From Dawidia soli (GTDB lineage Bacteria > Bacteroidota > Bacteroidia > Cytophagales > Cyclobacteriaceae): a stretch of DNA of 55,065 bases. Shown in pieces: positions 33,506 to 42,481 of this stretch. Each line of letters starts with the position of its first letter. Position 1 is the first letter of the stretch. Both the position numbers and the translations under genes were made by a program. The notes beneath the pieces are model-generated. The model made no database searches. It saw nothing but the letters and a program-made list of their open reading frames with translations, and was not told the DNA's origin. Location: NCBI RefSeq assembly GCF_018598185.1, contig NZ_JAHESC010000052.1:1-55065 (forward strand). Direction: 5' to 3'.

Positions 33506-36500
33506 CTACGCACCACTGTCGGCCGGCGACGGTGCGGGCTGGTCCGTCTCTTCGCCCGGCCGGCTGACACCGTATGCAGACGGCGTCACGCCAAATAATT
33601 TCTTAAAACACTCGCGGAAGTACGGCAGGTCGGTAAACCCCACCTCGTAGGTGATCTGTGCAATGGTCAGTTCACCCTGGCTGAGCAGTTGCGCCGCGCG
33701 CTTCAACCGGATGGTGCGGATAAATTCGTTGGCCGACTGCCCCGACACCGCCTTGAGCTTACGGTATAGCTGTGTGCGGCTCATCGCCACGTCACGGCCC
33801 AGATCCTCTACCCCATACGCCGGATTGGCCATGTTGCGTTCGATACTTTCCAGGATTTGTTGTATAAACCGTGCATCGGCCGACGTATGTGTCACTTGCT
33901 TCGGCGACAGGCGGAGCACAGATCGATCCTGGAAAGCCGCATGCAGCTGCTCCCGCCGGCGTACCATATTACGTACTTTCAACAGCAGCACCTGTGGGTG
34001 GAATGGCTTGGTAACATAATCGTCGGCGCCGGTCTCCAATCCCTCCACCTTGAAAAGCAGCGATGTACGCGCCGTGAGCAGTATGACAGGTATATGCGCG
34101 GTGCGGGCGGTGGTCTTCAGCGTACGGCAAAAGGTTATTCCGTCCATGACGGGCATCATCACGTCGCTGATAATAATGTCGGGAATCTCCTCCTGGGCAA
34201 TGGCCAGGCCCTCCTGCCCGTCGGCCGCTTCGCGGATACTATATTCTGCCTGGAATATCGAACGTACATAGGCACGCACCGCGGCATTGTCTTCAACGAT
34301 CAATAGCTTTTGTACATCTTCCGGATGCTCCGACGGTTCTGGATGGACCGGTGCCGTCACCAGGACGGGCGGCTGGGTGTAAACAACCGTGTCGGGTTCC
34401 TGTATACCATCGGCAAGCTGCGTTGCATTAAAGTGCGCATTTCCCTTGCGAAGCCTGACGGTAAACCGTGTAAAAGCGTGTTCTTCACTCTCTACGGTAA
34501 TAGTACCCTGGTGCATGTCCACCAGGCTTTTGGTCAACGCCAGGCCTATGCCGGTGCCCGCCTGGTGGCGGTCTTCACCATAACTGAAAAAGCTCTGGAA
34601 GATATGCTCGACGTGGTCGCGGCGTATGCCTTTTCCACTGTCTTCGACGATGATCAGTACGGCATCCTCTGATTCTTGCAAACGCAACACCACCCTGCCA
34701 CCTGCCGGCGTATGCTTGAGCGCATTCGACAACAGGTTAAAAAGGATCTTCTCAAAATGATCGCGGTCAAACCACACGTTGATCACCGGCGCCGATGCCT
34801 GCAACGTCAGGCTCAGCTGCAATTCTGCAGCCAACGCCTCAAACGACAGTTTTACCTCTTGCACAAACTGCACCATGTCGCCCTCGCGTACCGCCAGCGG
34901 CAGGTTGCCCGACTCGGCCTTTCGAAAATCCAGCAACTGATTGACCAGGTGTAGCAGGCGCTGCGCATTATTTTGCACCACCAGCAGTTGGTCGCGTACC
35001 GGCTTGCCCACACCCGCAGCGTCCAGCAGGCTGTGCAAGGGGCCGAGAATGAGCGTAAGCGGTGTACGAAACTCGTGCGAGATGTTCGTAAAGAACTGCA
35101 GCTTGGCGTGATTGAGCTTCTCCAGGTTCTCCCGCTGCAGCCGCTCCACTTTTAAATCGTGTCTGAAATTGGCACGCATGAGGATCAGCTTGCGGAAGAA
35201 ATGCAAGATCAGCAAACTGGCCAGTACATAGCCCACGGCCGCCCACGTCGTTTTCCACCACGGCGGCAGAATCACGAGCGACGCCTCGCTTTCGGCTTCG
35301 CTCCACACCCCGTCGCTGGTAGTGGCCTTTACTTTAAACCGGTAGCGACCGGGGTTGAGGTTGGTATAGTTGGCATACCGGCGGCCGGCGTGTGTATAAT
35401 TCCAATCTTTATCGAACCCTTCGAGCTTGTAAGCATACCGTGTTTTTTCGGGCGCCGCATAGGTCAACGCGGTAAATTCAAACGAGATCGAGTTCTCGAA
35501 ATGTTTGAGCGTCACCTCGACGGTTTCCGCCAGCGGCTTTTCCAGGATCACCCGCCCACCAAACGACTCCCCCACCGGCACAGGTTTGTTAAACACCTGG
35601 AAGTCGCTGATCACCACGTTGGGCACCACCGGGTTGGCCACGGCCGCTGCGGGATCGATAATATTAAATCCCTCCGAGCCGCCGAAAAGTAGCAACCCCT
35701 GCGGATCTTTATAACAAACATGGTTATAGAAAAAGCCGCCCTGTATCCGGTCGTGGCTGTCGTAGCTCTTGACAAAGTGTGCATTGCCGGGATCGATCAC
35801 GGTCAGGCCATCCCAGTGCGCCAGCCACAGCTTACCACTATCGTCTTCGAGTATGCTGACGAGTACGTTATTGCTCGGCCCGGCTTCGAACGGATGTGAC
35901 CGGAACGCTTCCGTGCGGCGGTCAAAGGAATTCAATCCACCCTCCGTTCCGATCCACAGACCGCCCGCGTGGTCTTCATAAATGGCATTGACAAAATTAT
36001 TCGTCAGTGCGCTGTGCAGGCTGTCGCCCCGATAATAATGGCGCACATCCAGCCCCTGTGTTGTGGGGCGCACGCGGTAGAGGCCATTGCCACGGCTTCC
36101 CACCCACAGCGCACCGGCGTGATCCGCATGCATGACCACCATCGGCACCCGCTCCAGCTGCGGCTCCTGGTAACGCACCACGCGCCCTTCGGGCGTGATC
36201 ATGTTCAAGCCGCCGCTCCACGTCCCCAGCCATACATTGCCCCGCACGTCTTCGGCAAACGACATGACGTAGTCGTCGCTGATCGGGGCCGCAGACTGCA
36301 GGCCGTAGTGTTTGAACTGTGTGATCTGCGTGTTGTTGCCGACGGCCGCCTCCGAAAAAGTATAGACACCGTCGCCGGCGGTACTCACCCACACGTTGCC
36401 ACGCGAGTCGGTAAATAACACCTGTATAAAATCAGTGAAGTCGTTTGCCTCCCGATGCCGGATGGTATACCGGCGGAACCTGCCGTCGGTGAAGCGAAAA

Positions 36501-37702
36501 AGGCCTCCGCCGAGCGTCGAGATCCAATATCCACCGGCACGCGCGCTGCGCAAGCCGGTAAGGATGCTCCGCGTAGGATCAAATGCCGAGGTTTTGTAAG
36601 CCGCGAAACTTTTGGCGTAGCTGTCGTACTTGTTTAGTCCCTTTTTCGTACCCACCCATAAGACACCACCACGGTCCAGGAAGAGTGACGTAACCGTGTT
36701 GTGGCTCAGGTTCACCTCGCGGTCATCACCGCCCAGGAAACGCACGAACCTGCCGGCCTCGGGATCAAAAAAGTTCAGTCCCATTTCCGATCCGGCCAGG
36801 ACATAAGGCCGCTCGCCGTCTACGACCATAAACGTGCGAAAAAGATTGTAGCCCGACGATTTACCATCGACGCTATAATTCGACGTGCCGCTTCCATCGA
36901 CACGCTTGATGCCTTTTTTAGTACTATACCAGATTACCGGCGGCCGCCCCTGGTGGCGCGTTTCTTCGATGTGGTATATATGATGATGCAGGCTGGCGTC
37001 TGCCGGGTCCGCATTGTATAAGTAACGTACAAACGTATAGTCCTTCCGGCCACCCGCACCGGGTGGGATCATTTTGTTGAGCCCGTACTCCGTACCTACC
37101 CACAGATCACCGGTAGACGAGAGGAATATATCCGTAACAAAGGGTTGACTCAGCGTGGTGGTATCATTCACATCCAACACAAACGCGCGAAAAGAGCCCG
37201 AGACTTCATCCAAAAGATTCAGGCCGTATTCCGTCCCTACCCACAGCTGTCCCCGGTCATCCTCTTGCAGGGCCCACACATTGTCGTTGCTCAGGCTGGC
37301 CGGATTACCGGGTTGATGCTGAAAGTGCGCAAACTTACCCGTGCGGTGATCATAGCGAAACAATCCACCCCGGTGCGTGCCGATCCAGATCGCCCCTTTT
37401 CGGTCTTCATAGATCGTGGTGATCTTGTTGCTCCGGATCTTGTCAGGCGCATTGTCGGAGTGGAAGACGGTCGTGGTATAACCGTCGTAGCGGATCAGAC
37501 CCGACCAGGTGCCGATCCATAGATACCCCGCGCGATCCTGTAAGATGCAGTTGATGGAGCTCTGTGAAAGCCCCAGCTTTTCGGGCAGTGCGTGAAAAAT
37601 GATATTCTTTTGCGGAAGCTCGGCCGGTTGGGCCACCCCCCTGACCGTGTCCAGCCCGGCTGCCACCAGCAGGTACACCCACAGGAACTTCCGTATAGAC
37701 AT
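33506..37702 (-). CDS. Hybrid two-component system regulator (HTCS)
   Basis: One-protein two-component system of 1398 aa, the classic regulator of Bacteroidota glycan loci. Order: signal segment (to about 25); 14-bladed periplasmic double propeller of 'two-component regulator propeller' repeats (motifs DRAGYLWIGTWSGLIRYD, EDRKGAIWIGTHRGGLFRYD); Y_Y_Y domain (KLEGFDKDWNYT); membrane helix (AAVGYVLASLLILHFF, about 805); HisKA with FTNISHEFRTPLTLILGP; ATPase (NLLSNALKHTPAGG, GTGIGLALTKSLVDMH); receiver (IISDVMMPVMDG); and C-terminal AraC-type helix-turn-helix (TIAQITYEVGFTDLPYFRECFKKLFG). It follows the cupin gene by 18 bases and should sense a mannan fragment in the periplasm and activate the susC-led operon. 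Ligand inferred from GH26. Confidence 0.95.
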   Translation of the reverse strand: MSIRKFLWVYLLVAAGLDTVRGVAQPAELPQKNIIFHALPEKLGLSQSSINCILQDRAGYLWIGTWSGLIRYDGYTTTVFHSDNAPDKIRSNKITTIYEDRKGAIWIGTHRGGLFRYDHRTGKFAHFQHQPGNPASLSNDNVWALQEDDRGQLWVGTEYGLNLLDEVSGSFRAFVLDVNDTTTLSQPFVTDIFLSSTGDLWVGTEYGLNKMIPPGAGGRKDYTFVRYLYNADPADASLHHHIYHIEETRHQGRPPVIWYSTKKGIKRVDGSGTSNYSVDGKSSGYNLFRTFMVVDGERPYVLAGSEMGLNFFDPEAGRFVRFLGGDDREVNLSHNTVTSLFLDRGGVLWVGTKKGLNKYDSYAKSFAAYKTSAFDPTRSILTGLRSARAGGYWISTLGGGLFRFTDGRFRRYTIRHREANDFTDFIQVLFTDSRGNVWVSTAGDGVYTFSEAAVGNNTQITQFKHYGLQSAAPISDDYVMSFAEDVRGNVWLGTWSGGLNMITPEGRVVRYQEPQLERVPMVVMHADHAGALWVGSRGNGLYRVRPTTQGLDVRHYYRGDSLHSALTNNFVNAIYEDHAGGLWIGTEGGLNSFDRRTEAFRSHPFEAGPSNNVLVSILEDDSGKLWLAHWDGLTVIDPGNAHFVKSYDSHDRIQGGFFYNHVCYKDPQGLLLFGGSEGFNIIDPAAAVANPVVPNVVISDFQVFNKPVPVGESFGGRVILEKPLAETVEVTLKHFENSISFEFTALTYAAPEKTRYAYKLEGFDKDWNYTHAGRRYANYTNLNPGRYRFKVKATTSDGVWSEAESEASLVILPPWWKTTWAAVGYVLASLLILHFFRKLILMRANFRHDLKVERLQRENLEKLNHAKLQFFTNISHEFRTPLTLILGPLHSLLDAAGVGKPVRDQLLVVQNNAQRLLHLVNQLLDFRKAESGNLPLAVREGDMVQFVQEVKLSFEALAAELQLSLTLQASAPVINVWFDRDHFEKILFNLLSNALKHTPAGGRVVLRLQESEDAVLIIVEDSGKGIRRDHVEHIFQSFFSYGEDRHQAGTGIGLALTKSLVDMHQGTITVESEEHAFTRFTVRLRKGNAHFNATQLADGIQEPDTVVYTQPPVLVTAPVHPEPSEHPEDVQKLLIVEDNAAVRAYVRSIFQAEYSIREAADGQEGLAIAQEEIPDIIISDVMMPVMDGITFCRTLKTTARTAHIPVILLTARTSLLFKVEGLETGADDYVTKPFHPQVLLLKVRNMVRRREQLHAAFQDRSVLRLSPKQVTHTSADARFIQQILESIERNMANPAYGVEDLGRDVAMSRTQLYRKLKAVSGQSANEFIRTIRLKRAAQLLSQGELTIAQITYEVGFTDLPYFRECFKKLFGVTPSAYGVSRPGEETDQPAPSPADSGA

Positions 37703-37720
37703 AAACAGATGTTTTAAGGT

Positions 37721-38245
37721 TCATAAGACCGACCTTCCAAAGTCATCCTGCACCCGCACGATGTCGTCTTCGTCAGACGGATGCAGGGCATCGGTATGTT
37801 GCCAGATCTCGGCCACCATGCCCCAGTTCTCCAACCCCACCAGCCGGTGGCGCTGCCCGCGATCCAACCGGATCACATCGCCCGCGATCATGGACTGTAC
37901 AATGCCTTCGTCGTCGTTGGGGCTGACGGCTATACCCGCTTCACCGGCTACCAGTTTCCAGATCTCCGCGCGGCGGTGGTGATACTGCCACGACAAGCGC
38001 CGGCTGCCTTGCACGATCAATATTTTCGGGCTCAGCCGGCCGCTGATGCGGAGATCGGCTGCGGGAATCCCCGGAAAGAACTTCTGTGCAAATTGTTGCG
38101 CTTGCGTTTCATCGATGACAAAGAAACCGCCCCAGGGGCGGGCCAGGTCGCGTGCGGTCACTAAAAAACCGTTCGCTTCCAGGTATTGTTGCACTTTTTC
38201 AAAGATCGCAAGCTTCGGGTCGGTAGGGTAAAAGGTCAAGGGCAT
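37721..38245 (-). CDS. Cupin protein related to mannose-6-phosphate isomerase
   Basis: Cytoplasmic single-cupin protein of about 174 aa. The second half matches the type II mannose-6-phosphate isomerase cupin: LSWQYHHRRAEIWKLVAGEAGI, GDVIRLDRGQRHRLVGLENWG, and SDEDDIVRVQDDFGR at the end. The HH...E and later H are the usual metal ligands. The ATG at 38245 is chosen over a TTG at 38263. In a mannan locus, conversion of mannose 6-phosphate to fructose 6-phosphate is an attractive role; in databases such proteins are sometimes named phosphoheptose isomerase. It is probably co-transcribed with the HTCS gene 18 bases on. Confidence 0.75.
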   Translation of the reverse strand: MPLTFYPTDPKLAIFEKVQQYLEANGFLVTARDLARPWGGFFVIDETQAQQFAQKFFPGIPAADLRISGRLSPKILIVQGSRRLSWQYHHRRAEIWKLVAGEAGIAVSPNDDEGIVQSMIAGDVIRLDRGQRHRLVGLENWGMVAEIWQHTDALHPSDEDDIVRVQDDFGRSVL

Positions 38246-38345
38246 GTCGATTGGTTTGGTCAACTGAAATATCGTGAATCATACAGATATTTCCGCTACC
38301 CACACACGTATTCTAACGTACCCCTTATGGGGACCCCACCCCCGC

Positions 38346-39461
38346 TTATTTATATACCGCCTTCAGGTCATCTTCAAACAGTGTATACGGATCGCCATAA
38401 AACACCTTGAAATCAGCTGCCGCCGGATGCCCCCGGTACGGCGCATAATGATGTTTGTCATTGCCATTGCGCCACACCATGATGTATGCCAGCTGGATCG
38501 AGCGATCGGATTTTAAAGGTTCCAGGATCACCTGTGTATACCACACCGGGTTCGTCACACCCTCCAACCCCGTTTCCGTCAACGCCGCCACCTTCTTCTT
38601 TTCCCGCGCCAGCGCGGATACCGCCGACAACCCCGCCCGCAGGTCTGCCGCTTGTTCCTGCGGCGACTTCTTATTCCAGGCGACGCCAACGTCCATGTAG
38701 TTGTCATACCCCAGAATGTCGACGTAGTCGTCTCCCGGGTAACCATACAGATACGACGCACGCGCATCCTGCAGGTCCATGCGGCTGCGGTCTGGAGAGA
38801 ACGCGTACAGAATGTGGTGCAGTCCTTTAGTATTCTTCAGGTAGTCGACCGTAAAGCGCCACAACTGAATATACGCTTGCTCGGTGCACAAACCCTTGCC
38901 CCACCAGAACCAGTTGCCGTTGTGCTCGTGATAAGGACGGAAGATAATCGGTATAAACTCTTTACCTTGTTTGCACGCGGCCAGGAATGCGGCGACGCGA
39001 TCGAGGCGCTGCACAAAGTCGGCGTGTAGTCTGCCGCCGGGTAAAATGGCTTGCACCGCGCGGGTCGTGTCCCAGGAGCCGCCGCCGGTCACGGGATTGT
39101 CTACATGCCAGGAAATGGTGTTGATGCCGCCCCGTCTGTAAACATCGCGTATCCAGCGGTGCATGGATTCGAACGGAACGCCGTCGAGGTTGTTGGGCTG
39201 GCCTTCCTTACCAAGGTCCCAGCCGTGCACGGCAGGATAGGCGCCGCAAATATCCCTGACGTCCGAGCGGCCTTCGGTACCAATCCAGCCGACGCCGTAG
39301 GCATCGGTTTCATGGTGACCGAAAAGAATTCCCCGCTCGGAAAGAGTCTGAAGATTGTGGTATAGCGCTACCGTCCCGGTCGTAGCCTGCTTGTCCAGCG
39401 GCCGCTGCGCCAACGCCGGCAGCGCTATCATAAAAAGTATATATAAAGAAAGTCGATTCAT
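38346..39461 (-). CDS. GH26 beta-mannanase
   Basis: Secreted family GH26 endo-beta-1,4-mannanase of 371 aa, a retaining enzyme cutting mannan, glucomannan or galactomannan. The ATG at 39461 opens a signal peptide (MNRLSLYILFMIALPALAQ). Catalytic residues are Glu179 as acid/base (FRPYHEHNGNWFWWG) and Glu296 as nucleophile (AALTETGLEG). The YLYGYPGDDYVDILGYDNY block is typical. No lipobox is seen, so the enzyme is periplasmic or released. It lies between the surface glycan-binding protein and the cupin gene, and defines the locus as mannan-directed. Confidence 0.93.
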   Translation of the reverse strand: MNRLSLYILFMIALPALAQRPLDKQATTGTVALYHNLQTLSERGILFGHHETDAYGVGWIGTEGRSDVRDICGAYPAVHGWDLGKEGQPNNLDGVPFESMHRWIRDVYRRGGINTISWHVDNPVTGGGSWDTTRAVQAILPGGRLHADFVQRLDRVAAFLAACKQGKEFIPIIFRPYHEHNGNWFWWGKGLCTEQAYIQLWRFTVDYLKNTKGLHHILYAFSPDRSRMDLQDARASYLYGYPGDDYVDILGYDNYMDVGVAWNKKSPQEQAADLRAGLSAVSALAREKKKVAALTETGLEGVTNPVWYTQVILEPLKSDRSIQLAYIMVWRNGNDKHHYAPYRGHPAAADFKVFYGDPYTLFEDDLKAVYK

Positions 39462-39475
39462 ACTATAAAATTTAG

Positions 39476-39580
39476 CCCTCAAAGGGCGTGACACAATAGC
39501 CCCGGGCTGAAGCGACAGCGTAGGCCTGGGTAAATAGACAAACGAATAACCCAAGCCATGAAAGGGCGTAACAACTCTTC
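39476..39580. repeat. Dispersed copy of the ~82-bp palindromic repeat
   Basis: CCCTCAAAGGGCGTGACACAATAG..., a CCCGGGCTGAAGCG block and AGGCCTGGG form one full unit (from 39476). About 80 bases later comes a second half-unit, GCCATGAAAGGGCGTAACAACTC (written here in parts: 39555-39577). The same arrangement, full unit(s) then a half-unit ending in AACAACTC, occurs at 51418-51765. It sits between the glycan-binding protein gene and the GH26 gene, inside the operon. Confidence 0.8.
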
Positions 39581-39618
39581 CCGGCCTCTGCTCGCTTCAC
39601 TCCCCATATGCGCTTTCT

Positions 39619-40743
39619 TTAAGGCTTAGGAACAACGCGAACGTTATCAAAAGCCATATCAGCATCCAGCGTCCCATCGCCGTGAAAGAGAATGCGGATA
39701 AAGTAACCGTCGGGGTTCACCTTCGGATCCTTTACGATCTCGTTCAACGGGATGGACACGGTGCGCCATTCACCGTGACTATCATAGTGCGGCCATAGAT
39801 ACGTGCTCGCGTCGTTGTCCTCTCCCAGGGTTAACTTGATCTGGTTGCTGTTATACGGTTTCAGCGTGTTCACTTCAAACTTAAACAGGTAGTTGGCAGG
39901 GTTCTGCATTGCGTCGGCCGGAATGTTCTTGGTCGTACTGCCGTCGACGTTGTTGGGGCCGCCCACGACCTCCGTCCACGCCCAGGAGCCGATCTCGCGT
40001 TTCACATGGATATAGTTGCCCGAGATAGCCGGCGGCGTATCACCGGCCGTAACGTAGTCACTGCCCCACCAGCCCCACCACGGGTCGCTGCTGATCAGCA
40101 ACGCACGGTTGTCGCGATAGGGAAATACCGCCGTGCCTTCGCCGTACGTGCCCGATACAACAATGTCCGCCGGGCCGTCGGGTATACCTTCCGGCACCAC
40201 GGTTACAACAGAATCATAGCTGGAGTAGATCACGTCCGCCGATACCCCGCCGAACCTCACCTTGCCCGCTTCGGGTGTGACGGCATATAGATCAAAGTTG
40301 GCGCCCTTTACGACAACAACTTCGCCGGGCAACGCATATTCGTTCGCGGCCAGACCGTACACAATGAGTGGCGGCACCGACACCTCGAGGGATGCTGTTA
40401 CCGTACCGCCGCCGGTGGTCAGCGTGATTTGGTTGCTTACCTCCTTCGGCACCACGCGGGGTATCTGCAGGGTGATTTCCGTGGCCGTAAGGAAGGCCTG
40501 GCGAAGGTCGACCTCCACATCGTTTATGCGCAGGCTTTGCACACCGCAGAGGTCGTGGCCCTGAATGATAATGAAGTCGCCCATGTTGCCCCCCGCGACG
40601 GCCTCCGCGCGGTTCTGTGCCGTTGACACCCGGGTGATCTCCGGCGTGCCACAGCCGCTCTCGTCGTCGCTGCACGACACCGACAGCACCGCGCTTATCA
40701 ACATAACGAAGGAAAATTTTATCGATGAATAGATGATTTTCAT
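39619..40743 (-). CDS. Surface glycan-binding lipoprotein with IPT/TIG domains
   Basis: Outer-surface lipoprotein of 374 aa. The ATG at 40743 starts the signal peptide, whose lipobox is VLSVSCSDDE. One or two IPT/TIG immunoglobulin-like domains follow (about 35-200: GGNMGDFIIIQGHDLCGV, YALPGEVVVVKGANFDLYAV). The C-terminal ~170 residues form a beta-sandwich carbohydrate-binding region (SHGEWRTVSIPLNEIV, DADMAFDNVRVVPKP). The layout fits SGBP-B-type proteins that follow susD in utilisation loci. It lies 34 bases after susD. Mannan binding is inferred from GH26. Confidence 0.88.
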   Translation of the reverse strand: MKIIYSSIKFSFVMLISAVLSVSCSDDESGCGTPEITRVSTAQNRAEAVAGGNMGDFIIIQGHDLCGVQSLRINDVEVDLRQAFLTATEITLQIPRVVPKEVSNQITLTTGGGTVTASLEVSVPPLIVYGLAANEYALPGEVVVVKGANFDLYAVTPEAGKVRFGGVSADVIYSSYDSVVTVVPEGIPDGPADIVVSGTYGEGTAVFPYRDNRALLISSDPWWGWWGSDYVTAGDTPPAISGNYIHVKREIGSWAWTEVVGGPNNVDGSTTKNIPADAMQNPANYLFKFEVNTLKPYNSNQIKLTLGEDNDASTYLWPHYDSHGEWRTVSIPLNEIVKDPKVNPDGYFIRILFHGDGTLDADMAFDNVRVVPKP

Positions 40744-40777
40744 ACTGTAATTTTTTATTGATGGAAACACGCTACGC

Positions 40778-42463
40778 CTACCAATCGGGGTTTTGCCCGT
40801 TGTTCGGTCCGCCGAGGTTCTTATTGGCATTCAGTTCGCCAAGCGGCAGCGGGAACAACAAGTGCTTTCGCTCACGGCGTTTGATGACGTTGTTCTCGTC
40901 CACATCCACGGCATTCATCACCTGCAGGTATATACCCCACCGCAGCAGATCCCAACGGCGGCCGCCTTCCAGCGCCAGCTCGCGGGCACGCTCTTCCAAT
41001 ACGAACGAGCGGAACTGTTGCTTTGTCATAGACGGCGCCGCCGTAGCGCTGCTGCGCGTACGCACGCGGTCCAATGCCTCATAGGCCTCTGTCGTCGGGC
41101 CGTTCACCTCGTTCTCCGCTTCAGCATAGACCAGCAACACTTCGGCAAAACGCAGGAACGGATACGCAAAGTCACCATTCTCGGTATTGCGGTCGCTTAC
41201 GCCTTCAAACTTGCGAAGGATCGCCCGCATAGCACCGGTGTTGGTAAGCACATCATCGTCGGGCGTCCAGCCATAGGGCGGGTTGGCCTCGTGCCGCCGG
41301 GCCGTATCTTTCAGCGGATACATCCGCCACGCACCCCATTGATACCAACGGTGGTTGACACCTTCTGTGATACGCTGATCGTTGTCTTCAAAAAGCTCGT
41401 ACCAGTGTACCCGCATGCCATACACCGCACCTTGCAGCTCATCGCCCGTGGTCGTTTTATAGGATCCCGCAAATTCGTGTGACACGACATTGCGGAATAC
41501 GGCATCGTTGGTAATGGAGTGCAGCGACCAGATATGCTCTACCTGGAAACGGTTCTCCTTCTTCCACACGTCGGCGTATGTCGGAAACAGGTCATACGCC
41601 TCGCTATCGATCAGCTCCCGCGCCTTTACGCGTGCAGAGTCGAAGTATGCCTGGGCATCCATAGACTCGTGCCCCGCCACCACGTTCTTGGCAAACGTGA
41701 TCGTGGCGGGCTCGGCAATGATCTCATCCGGATCGTTGGGACCTCCCACCGGTATTACCGCCGGGCCACCCTTTACGGTAACCTCGCCCGTCGTCAGTGC
41801 GCCCGAAGCCATCGTTAAATATACCTTTGCCAGCAATGCCTGAGCGGCACCACGACTCAGTGTGTGCTCCTCCGCATCGGCCTTGGCGAACATCAGAGAC
41901 TCCGCGCGCTTCAGATCGCTGATAATAAAATCATAGACCTCCTGCACCGATGCACGGGGTTGCTGCGGCTCGGCGCCTTGCACCACCGTCTGCCGGAAGA
42001 TCGGCACACCGCCGTAACCCTGCACCAGGTTGAAATAAGCCCAGGCCCGAAGAAAGTAAGCTTGCCCCATATAGTGGTTTTGCTTCGCGCGGCCAAAGCT
42101 CATGCCGTCGATCGTGCTGATCGCCGACGTAGCGCGCTCGGCCAGCAGATACGGGCCTTGCCACAGGCGGAACATATCACCGTATGACTGCCAGTTGCCG
42201 GTACCCAGCTCTCTCATGCCCCAATCCGGACCGGTCTCATAATCACCGTCGAAGTTCACGACGCGGTGCCAGATGCCCCACTGAAAGTACAGGTCCCCCC
42301 CGATGGTGCTCAACGCACCGTCGATCATCATCTTGGCGCTCGACTCGTTGTCCTCGATGCTGTCCGGACGCAAGATGGAATAAGCTTTCTCCTCCAAAAA
42401 ATCGCTACAGGCTACAACCTGCAAGAGCAGGCAGAGCGCGAATATTTTCGTATATGGTTTCAT
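40778..42463 (-). CDS. SusD/RagB-family outer-membrane lipoprotein (mannan locus)
   Basis: SusD-like lipoprotein of 561 aa. The signal ends in a lipobox (LLLQVVACSDFLEE). Conserved SusD blocks are the N-terminal TPR-like part (GQAYFLRAWAYFNLVQGYGGVPI, about 130-155) and the C-terminal YPFLRFAEVLLVYAEAENEVNG plus RRWDLLRWG. It starts 18 bases after the susC stop and forms the lid of the transporter. With GH26 downstream the likely cargo is manno-oligosaccharide. Confidence 0.95.
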   Translation of the reverse strand: MKPYTKIFALCLLLQVVACSDFLEEKAYSILRPDSIEDNESSAKMMIDGALSTIGGDLYFQWGIWHRVVNFDGDYETGPDWGMRELGTGNWQSYGDMFRLWQGPYLLAERATSAISTIDGMSFGRAKQNHYMGQAYFLRAWAYFNLVQGYGGVPIFRQTVVQGAEPQQPRASVQEVYDFIISDLKRAESLMFAKADAEEHTLSRGAAQALLAKVYLTMASGALTTGEVTVKGGPAVIPVGGPNDPDEIIAEPATITFAKNVVAGHESMDAQAYFDSARVKARELIDSEAYDLFPTYADVWKKENRFQVEHIWSLHSITNDAVFRNVVSHEFAGSYKTTTGDELQGAVYGMRVHWYELFEDNDQRITEGVNHRWYQWGAWRMYPLKDTARRHEANPPYGWTPDDDVLTNTGAMRAILRKFEGVSDRNTENGDFAYPFLRFAEVLLVYAEAENEVNGPTTEAYEALDRVRTRSSATAAPSMTKQQFRSFVLEERARELALEGGRRWDLLRWGIYLQVMNAVDVDENNVIKRRERKHLLFPLPLGELNANKNLGGPNNGQNPDW

Positions 42464-42481
42464 CGTTGTATGCGTAGAAGT

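Noticed and set aside
38316-38338. CCCC-TTAT-GGGG hairpin after GH26 as a terminator
   Set aside because: Stem of only four to five pairs and no T tail on the minus strand.
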